Shown here piece after piece: positions 57,282-64,000 of a DNA stretch of 64,000 nt; position 1 is the stretch's first letter; every line of letters starts with the position of its first letter. The stretch spans positions 94,038,979 through 94,102,978 of the forward strand of contig OZ022501.1 in NCBI GenBank assembly GCA_963989385.1. The letters are read 5' to 3'. The notes beneath the pieces were generated by a model that ran no database searches, was not told the DNA's origin, and saw only the letters and a list, made by a program, of their open reading frames with translations. The translations under genes and the position numbers were made by a program. This DNA comes from Ctena decussata (lineage: Eukaryota > Mollusca > Bivalvia > Lucinida > Lucinidae).

Positions 57282-57528
57282 ATGAGCCGCGACATGACAA
57301 AACAAACAAAGTGGCATGTGCGCTCAGCGCCGGAAGACTCCGATCAGCGTTGGCATCCGCCCAGTCTGATCAGATTATTCGCTGCCCCCACGGAGGTAGC
57401 TTATACCCTTACCTACCCTTTAAGCGCATAGCGAAGACTCTAATCAGACTGGGTGGATGCCCAGACTGCTCTGAGTCGGCGGCTTGGCGCACATGCCATT
57501 TTGTTTGTTTTGTCGTATCGCGGCTCAA
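57282..57528. mobile_element. MITE family B, copy 3
   Basis: Ends ATGAGCCGCGACATGACAAA and TGTCGTATCGCGGCTCA, inner GGCATCCGCCCAGTCTGATC/GGGTGGATGCC. Confidence 0.88.
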
Positions 57529-57709
57529 ATGTGGCAATATCAGACACAAAGTCTGTCAGAATCTAGTATTTTATTTCCCGCATCCACAAGTTTGCGGCCC
57601 TTCCCGTATACAGAATACATTAAAATTCACGGTCACTGTTATATGGCAAAGACATTCCCACAATAACAAATACACCGTCATATAGTTATATTTTCGAAAT
57701 ACATATCTG

Positions 57710-57712
<3 letters not shown>

Positions 57713-57747
<35 letters not shown>
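57713..57747. repeat. (AG)n microsatellite
   Basis: Pure AG run. Confidence 0.95.
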
Positions 57748-57750
<3 letters not shown>

Positions 57751-57971
57751 TGGTATTACATTCCCATGGAGCAGACTTGGTAAACAAGGCATGCCTAGAC
57801 CAGCCTGAGCACAAGGCTCACTGGGCTTCACGAGCTGTGTCTCAGTACAGTGATCAGGCAGCACGTATGCTCAGCGTTTGTCTTAGTTTTTCCTACAACG
57901 CGGCGAACTTGATTTTCAAATCTATGTCATGAAATCTCCTTAAAAACTGAAATAAGTGCCTACGCAAACAG

Positions 57972-58096
57972 CCTAGACCCAGATCAGACTGCTTCGAAAA
58001 GGTATAGTCTGATCAGGTTCTATCCAAACAGCTGAACCTACAGTTGCAGTTATACATGTGATCCGTCCTACAGTTGCAGTTATACATGTGATCGTG
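57972..58096. repeat. Hairpin and 30-bp tandem duplication
   Basis: CAGATCAGACTGCTTCG and TATAGTCTGATCAGG form a hairpin to 58021; then CCTACAGTTGCAGTTATACA... occurs twice with a 30-bp period (58037, 58067). Confidence 0.75.
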
Positions 58097-59929
58097 TATG
58101 AGAGAGTTATCTGAAACAGTCACGGTGTCACAGCCTGTCAAGTTTCAGTATCATATCTGAAACTTAGCTACCTGTCGGAGCTATATTGCGCATCATGATA
58201 AAATGTGCCGTTCAGCATTTGTGAACAGTGAAGGCTCAAACAAGCCACTGCCATAGTTCTCTTCGTACCGCCAGAGTCTGTTAACGAAGTAAGCAGGTAA
58301 TATTACCACAGCAATATCTATGATCACAATGGAAAGCGACGTGTGATCAGACTGCGCCTCCGATCCGAGTTTTTGTTGCTGTTCGTTCATTCCGAGAGGC
58401 AGAGGCACATTTTCTCATGACCCGTCCTGGTCATTGACGCACCTTCACCGTGGCCTAGAAATGAAAATTACTACCTTAGGCTTAGCCTCCTTCGACCAGC
58501 ACAGTAGTGACTCGAGGCTCGGAGCCTAGATCTACTCTGCAATGTAACACTGAAAAGTGATATACCTTTCATCAGTCTGAGCAGAAGAAACAATGACCTG
58601 TATAAAGGTCAGTGTTTCTTCTGTTAGCCTTGACAAACCCAACAAATTGTCAAAGACAAACACAGACAAACAACAAACAGACTCTTTCCCGTTTGGTATT
58701 CCGGGCAGGATGTGGAATTCGTTTGAAACCGTTCCTGATCATTGTCTTTTTCCACTCAATTCTGATTTCTGAAAGAGGGAAAGAAGGAGTGAGCCTGTAG
58801 AACAACTAGTATGTCTGTCTCGCTAGCTAGTTTAGCATGAGTAAAGTCTGATTCCCATCATTTTTCTCTTCTTTGCTTTTCACTCATCGCAGTTTTTAAT
58901 GGTTAGCTTTAGAAAAAGTTTACCCATACTAGGAATGGATACACGGCTATAATTTAAAGATACTATTTTCTTACGTGTGTGGCATCTCAAAAAATATACC
59001 TAAGTAATTCATATATATTTGTTCAAGTTTTCACTTTTCTTGCCTTTAAGTTTGTCAGGTTTGTATGTTGCATTCTGCTCATGCAGATCTGCTGATATGG
59101 ACCCGTATGCCTACGGTCTGCTAATAAATGACTTGTGGGTTAACGTTCGATTTGTCTGTATTTCAGTGTTTTAATGAATGTTGTAAATGTGATAATATCA
59201 CTTCATGAGTTTATGATTGAAAAGATTGAAGAGCACAACAGAAGCTATATTGATCCTTCTAGAGAGAGGAAGGAACAAAGCAGGGGAAAAAAAGAAGATG
59301 AAAAAAAGAGTGTGACAAATCACAGGCGCTTGAAGTTTAGCCCGTGTAAAAAATTCAAGCCCGTGAAACACTTCAAAATGTCAAAAATCGGAAAGATCAT
59401 ATGTCATTAAAAATAACCAGGCCCCGTGATTATAAAACTTTCTTCATAAGCTGAGTTGAGCATGAGAGCATGAAATTTTATCTGCTAATAAATAGCAAAT
59501 TACTGATAAGTACAGTTGTTTTCTTGCTCAGTTTGGCTGAGTATGCTTCGGGGCCAGTATTATTGTACCGTGTTGTACTGGGCACTTTGGATTTGAAGAT
59601 TTATTAGTTAATAAACGTCTCACCAATTCTACATACATATAATCAACATTTTCTATATCTATTATAAAAGTAAGATTGCCTTTCAAATATGAACTATGAG
59701 AGACGATTAAGATAATAAGTAAAAACTATCTATGTCTAATATTTACAAACAAGCTCAGATCAAAACGATATGAGCGTGCTCTGTGCCAGTTGTATCCCTT
59801 ACCAGGTCACAAGACTGAATCCGGCTTGCGGGAAAGACCATGTGCCGGAACCAAGGTTTCCCGCCGGCCGGATCCGTCATGTCAACACACAAGGCACAGC
59901 CGGCTCCGAGAAATACTAAAACACATCAT
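58097..59929. other. Gene-free stretch
   Basis: No exon I can support. A minus-strand frame at 58193-58408 would encode a hydrophobic helix (see findings). Confidence 0.4.
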
Positions 59930-60148
59930 ATATATATATGAGCCGCGACGTGAGAAAACCAACAATGTGTTCGTGCGCCCTGCCCAGACTCCGATCAGCC
60001 TGGGCATCCACCAAGTCTGGTCAGACTCATTCTTAAGTGCTCAAAGGATAGCTACGTGTCTAAGCTACCTTCATGCGGACAGCTAAGACTCTGATCAGAC
60101 TGGGCGCACAACCACATTGTTGGTTTTGTCGTGTCGCGGCTCATATAT
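59930..60148. mobile_element. MITE family B, copy 4
   Basis: ATATATATGAGCCGCGACG and GTGTCGCGGCTCATATATA ends; inserted in a TA-rich stretch. Confidence 0.88.
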
Positions 60149-60419
60149 ACAATACACTCGAGGTGTGAACATACTATGTGCCAGCCACAATCGAATAAGG
60201 AAGGGCAAAAAAACATGTGGCGGAACAAATGTCCAGTCAGCACGTATTTTGCCCCCGGAACCACCATGACAAACAAGCCACATCAGACCCAGAGCAAATC
60301 TAAACATAAGTCTTCATTATGTTTAGGATCAAAATAAATAAATAAATAAATGACCAACATTTTAACAGGAAATTTCACCTTAACAAGGAAGTAGTCCTAC
60401 CAATATCATTTAAAGTACA

Positions 60420-60840
60420 TACACCAAACGCACAAGTGGACCAGAAGACCGATCCCGTGAGTTATCATGTACTGACTCATCGTGGAACTGGTACTGGAGT
60501 GTCATATATGCCTACAACTCCACGTACCAAACCCATATCTCAAAGAATCATGTACCAAGAGCATACTCAGGCCCACATGTGCCAGGCGGATGTATAACAC
60601 CCACCTCCTTACAAGTTGAATACTGAGCAAAATTAAATAGAAATATTGATACAAATTTAAAATAAATGTAAATTTAAAGAGTAACTACACCTCAGGAACT
60701 GACTGAATCAGATCCCAAACCCTATCCCCAACATCAAAGGGAAAGATTGACAAAGACATCCCAACAAACAATAGATTACAAGTGATAAGCCGAGTCAGCA
60801 GCTCTTTCCCAAATAGATGGCAACTCAGCTATCTTTATTG
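60420..60840. repeat. Second copy of repeat family X
   Basis: Shares GACCGATCCC, AGATTACAA, a CCGAGTCAGCAGCTCTTTCC-type word and GATGGCAACTCAGC with the insert at 16863-17676. Diverged; class unknown. Confidence 0.5.
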
Positions 60841-61500
60841 AACTAAATAATTTAGACCAACAGACGGGTTACAACGGACTAAGCAAATTATATGAAAAAC
60901 ATTTAACAATTATTTTTACCTATTTTCTATTTTTTATGATAGAAGGATTAAACTGTGATTAAAATATGTGTAAAACAACTTAAGAAATGGAATTATTAAA
61001 CATCGTTTCGACGACAATAAGACAGTATTTGCATGTTAAAAGTTGCCTTCTTTGAAGTATTGCAGCGCAGGTTTTGGCACAAACACGGACCAACTCAGGA
61101 TTGGAAACTAAAAGACAAACTTATTATCATCTGACATTGAATTAAAGTGGGGTGCGCAATATTGAGCCTTTATAAAAAGTGTCTCTCTAAGATCTCTTGG
61201 ATGACTAGGTTTAGAAATGTTTTTAAGCTTGAACTTCAAGCTCCTTTGGACAAATCAACCCGGCACCGCTACTACTACAGCAGAGCTCGGTCAGCATCTG
61301 CTGGCATGAAGTTAGAATGGCATGACTCTGCCCCAATTTGGCTTCCATATGATAAGTGTTTAGACAAGAGGGAGTATTTGGTGATATTTGAGGATAATCT
61401 ATATTAAATCTGCATATAAACGTAATACATGTATGTGACCCCCCTCAGTGACAAATAAAAAAACTATCAGTTATCCCCTCATCTGAAGCTGTGTAATATA

Positions 61501-61853
61501 TTGAGCCGCGACACGAGAAAATCAACAAAGTGGTAGTTTAGTTTAAACATATTTAATTGCGATATTGTTATGCAATGGGGTTGGGCCACAAGTTCTACCA
61601 ACATTAGTTACGGCCTTTCCCCCACAATACAAATAAAAGGTGAACAAAGGCGATACAAATATAAACAAATATAACAAAGTGGTTGTGGCCCTACCTGAAC
61701 AGACTCTTAGCTAAGCGCTGTAAAGGTAGCTAAGGGTCTACGCTACCTCTGTAAGGGCAGCTAAAACTGATCAGACTTGGCGGATGCCGAGGCTGCTCTG
61801 AGTCTGCGCTGGGCGCACAACCACTTTGTTTGTTTTCTTGTGTCGCGGCTCAA
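61501..61853. mobile_element. MITE family B, copy 5, with nested insert
   Basis: TTGAGCCGCGACACGAGAAA and TTGTGTCGCGGCTCAA ends. A 149-bp insert (61535-61683) is flanked by AACAAAGTGGT on both sides (61524-61534, 61673-61683). The element ends 161 bp before the STN1 start codon. Confidence 0.88.
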
Positions 61854-61965
61854 TTATGTTGATGGAAAATTATACTAGCTACTCATCCTTTCTTTTCTTA
61901 TTGTAGACTTCAGGGCCATGCCAACTCAGCTGTCTCAATATATGGCTGTTCGGTTTTCCATCTCG

Positions 61966-61973
61966 TGACGTCA
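61966..61973 (+). promoter_or_regulatory. Possible CRE/ATF site upstream of STN1
   Basis: Perfect palindrome TGACGTCA 42 bp before the STN1 ATG, followed by a CCAAT word at 61991-61995. Position fits a promoter or 5' UTR; functional only by inference. Confidence 0.45.
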
Positions 61974-62014
61974 TAACTTACATTTATAGACCAATATGAT
62001 TAAGGAGAATAAAG

Positions 62015-62168
62015 ATGGCAGAAGAGAGTGAAGAGAATGTTCAACAAGAGAACGACAGTATTCAGTTTCATCCACCAGAGCTATGGGGGCTTGACTACCA
62101 TTTCAGTGTCTACAACAAAATGTACATCAAAGATATTTTACAGATGAAAGAATACCCAATGTTTCCAG
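62015..62168 (+). CDS. STN1: STN1 exon 1
   Basis: Starts MAEESEENVQQENDSIQFHP, ends at FPG split by donor GTAACC. Phase 1 exit. Confidence 0.9.
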
Positions 62169-63970
62169 GTAACCCTTCTACTCTGTCCTTAGTCCAGCTC
62201 CGGACCGAAATTATTTCAGAAACAAAGTTTCTAATTTAGGTCCAGCACCTGTAAGTCTTCCTCAGTGTGGGTATTTCAGATGCTGATAAAATCATTTTGG
62301 CACATTAGAAACTGTGCATTAATCAAAATATTATGTTTTCTTTTTGATAAATAACAGCCTTTTTCTTCTTCTGACCTTCCCAAAGTCCGTTGAAACGCAA
62401 TTTCTTTTCACCCCTCTAGAGGAAAATGCTTCAATGCCAGCCCACTGTCTCTTAGAAAAGGTAAAATTGGTGGCAGTCATGATCCGAAATGGCCAGAGAA
62501 CACAACCGCTTATGTTTTTTCCTAAGTGTTTCAAAAATAATGATTTTATCAGTGTATAGAAATTCCCCGGTAGCATTTACCGGCAAAAACCCAGCAGTAG
62601 CGGAATAGGTGAGGCCTGGGCCGTGAAAATTGAAACTTGTTTCTGGGCATTTTCCGGCCCAGAGCTGGGCTACTCTGTCCTATTTTGGCGTGCAGGAAGA
62701 GTGGTTAAATTACTTCCGATGTCGACGACCGGACTGGTATCCGCATAGACAATTGTAAAAATTATGTTATGGAGAAGTTCAGGCTAGCTGTCCTGTCCAG
62801 CTATATTCTATACTATAAACTGCAACAATTTGACATTATTCTTGGTCTTCCACCTATGTTATTGAACCCCAGATGAAATGAAAAAACAACAACAACAACA
62901 AAAAAACAGTAGGATGTTGGCATGATACTTCTGAGATAATTTCTAGGCATTCTGCAGGGAAAAAAAACATTTTGTAAATAAAACAGTCGTTGTTTGTAGA
63001 TTGGAATTAAAAGTGTTGTTAGACAGACGCAAGGTTTTCAGTTTGTATAGAACATCCGTCCCTTGGAGGCACCTTGGGCCGTATTCATAAAACGACTTAA
63101 GTCGTTGCTATGCTGTTGCTAAGGCTAAATTTCTTTGAAGGAGATTCCCTACAACTATGAAATTTGCTCTGGAGGAACAGTCTTACAAAGACTGTTCCTC
63201 CAGAGCATATTTCATAGTTGTAGGGAATCTCCTTTATAGATATTTAGCCTTAGCAACAGCATAGCAACCACTTAAGCGGCTTTATGAATACGGCCCCAGT
63301 TCGGAAGGTAACATAGACAAACACCATCCACCCTGGAACAGATGCCCTTAGCAATGAGTTATGCAGCTGCACCATCAAACGTATCTTTTAATATACACTG
63401 TAAAAAGACGTAAATTTTACGGTAGAATAACCGGCAACCAGCTGCCAGTTAATTTCTCGTTATTTTTACGGGCACCTGTAAAACTTTGCAGGAATTACCA
63501 AGCAGAGTAGAATGGAATGGAACAGGTGTTGTTGTGGCCATATTGCCCTTCAACACTATATGGGTATTTTCGAGTGCGGCCATTAAATATAATACAACCA
63601 TATCATAATTTCAGACAATGTTTAACAGGCAGACGCCCGTAAAAATAACGGGAAATGGACTGGCAGCTGGTTGCCAGTTATTTTACTGTAAAATCTACAT
63701 ATATTTTTACAGTCTAGAAATATTAAAGCATCGAGTCCTTCTAAAATTTATTGACTGGACCTCATCCGCTTTTTGGTACCAGTAATGAATGCGAGTAGTA
63801 TTGACATTGTAGGCGCATCATGAAATAATCTCGAACTTAAAACTTGGGCATTTTGCTATCTTCTGTACTTTCAGGGGCGTTTTCATACCAGAATCACCCT
63901 ATCTACAAAGTGGACGTGCTTGGTGTGGTTGTACGAGTAAACGAAAATTCTAAATGTTTTATATATGCAG
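62015..63970 (+). CDS. STN1: CST complex subunit STN1, first two coding exons
   Basis: STN1 (OBFC1) pairs with CTC1 and TEN1 in the CST complex, which binds single-stranded telomeric DNA and supports fill-in by DNA polymerase alpha. Exon 1 62015-62168 and exon 2 63875-63970 have GT/AG borders and join in phase 1. The reading has an acidic N-terminus, then LWGLDYHFSVYNKMYIKDIL, FPGAFSYQNHPIYKVDVLGV and VVRVNENSKCFIYAG. This is the start of the OB fold and follows vertebrate STN1 in order. The Met at 62015 is chosen because it sets the right distance to the LWGLD block and fits the family length. About 83 residues are present; the rest lies right of the window. Two MITEs sit in the intron. Confidence 0.92.
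63076..63296. mobile_element. Palindromic MITE D
   Basis: A 221-bp near-perfect palindrome starting GGGCCGTATTCATAAA and ending TTTATGAATACGGCCC, with centre CTTACAAAG. In STN1 intron 1. Confidence 0.88.
63397..63713. mobile_element. MITE family E, intact copy
   Basis: Inverted ends ACTGTAAAAAGACGTAAATT and ATTTTTACAGT; inner GGCAACCAGCTGCCAGTTA pairs with TGGCAGCTGGTTGCCAGTTA-type sequence. It ends 161 bp before STN1 exon 2. Confidence 0.85.
63875..63970 (+). CDS. STN1: STN1 exon 2
   Basis: Acceptor CTTTCAG, donor GTATAC; 32 codons with IYKVDVLGVVVRVNE, the first OB-fold strands. Confidence 0.92.
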
Positions 63971-64000
63971 GTATACCGAACTATTATCATATAGGTGAAA

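Noticed and set aside
59174..59410. 78-codon basic frame, possible nuclear protein
   Set aside because: No splice or promoter context and low-complexity Lys/Glu composition; no recognised family.

Overview
The window looks like nuclear DNA from an invertebrate animal, most likely a bivalve or other mollusc. It is AT-rich and carries three intron-split animal genes, with GT...AG introns, among dense short mobile elements. Many of these elements have an internal tandem array and a terminal hairpin, an architecture known from bivalve genomes. The mollusc call is an inference; no ribosomal or mitochondrial marker is present.

Genes, all on the + strand. (1) 1278-9835: the last four coding exons of the proteasome beta-2 subunit (PSMB2); earlier exons lie upstream of the window. 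(2) 24633-34035: a complete eight-exon gene for a 535-residue type I membrane protein with a signal peptide, two sushi/CCP domains, one MAM domain, a Ser/Thr-rich stalk, one membrane helix and a short tail with an NPLY motif. (3) 62015-63970 and beyond: the first two coding exons of the CST-complex subunit STN1, running off the right edge. The three genes have no evident functional link.

Layout. 0-10 kb: PSMB2, whose 6.6-kb last intron holds two adjacent Helentron-like elements with internal arrays. 10-15 kb: degenerate repeats and a 43-bp satellite. 15-19 kb: a third array element, broken by a SINE that is itself broken by another insert. 19-24.5 kb: another hairpin-ended array element, then a LINE whose reading frame is split by an array element with no target duplication, then a TIR element holding a SINE. 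24.6-34 kb: the CCP/MAM gene, with a miniature LTR retroelement nested in a SINE in its first intron. 34-56 kb: gene-free and repeat-built, with four copies of a 1.2-kb module in + + - - orientation, LINE remnants, word-repeat elements, several tandem arrays and an unusual 2.5-kb element with two interleaved inverted repeats. 56-62 kb: LINE remnant and MITEs. 62-64 kb: STN1.

The window is best read as a record of nested transposition around three ordinary genes. The most interesting structures are the interleaved inverted-repeat element (45791-48306), the array element with a readable empty site inside a LINE (21776-22901), the miniature LTR element with identical LTRs (25301-25727), and fold-back elements just upstream of 8 of 12 splice acceptors. 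Most open reading frames in the window are chance frames inside repeats and are not annotated as genes.
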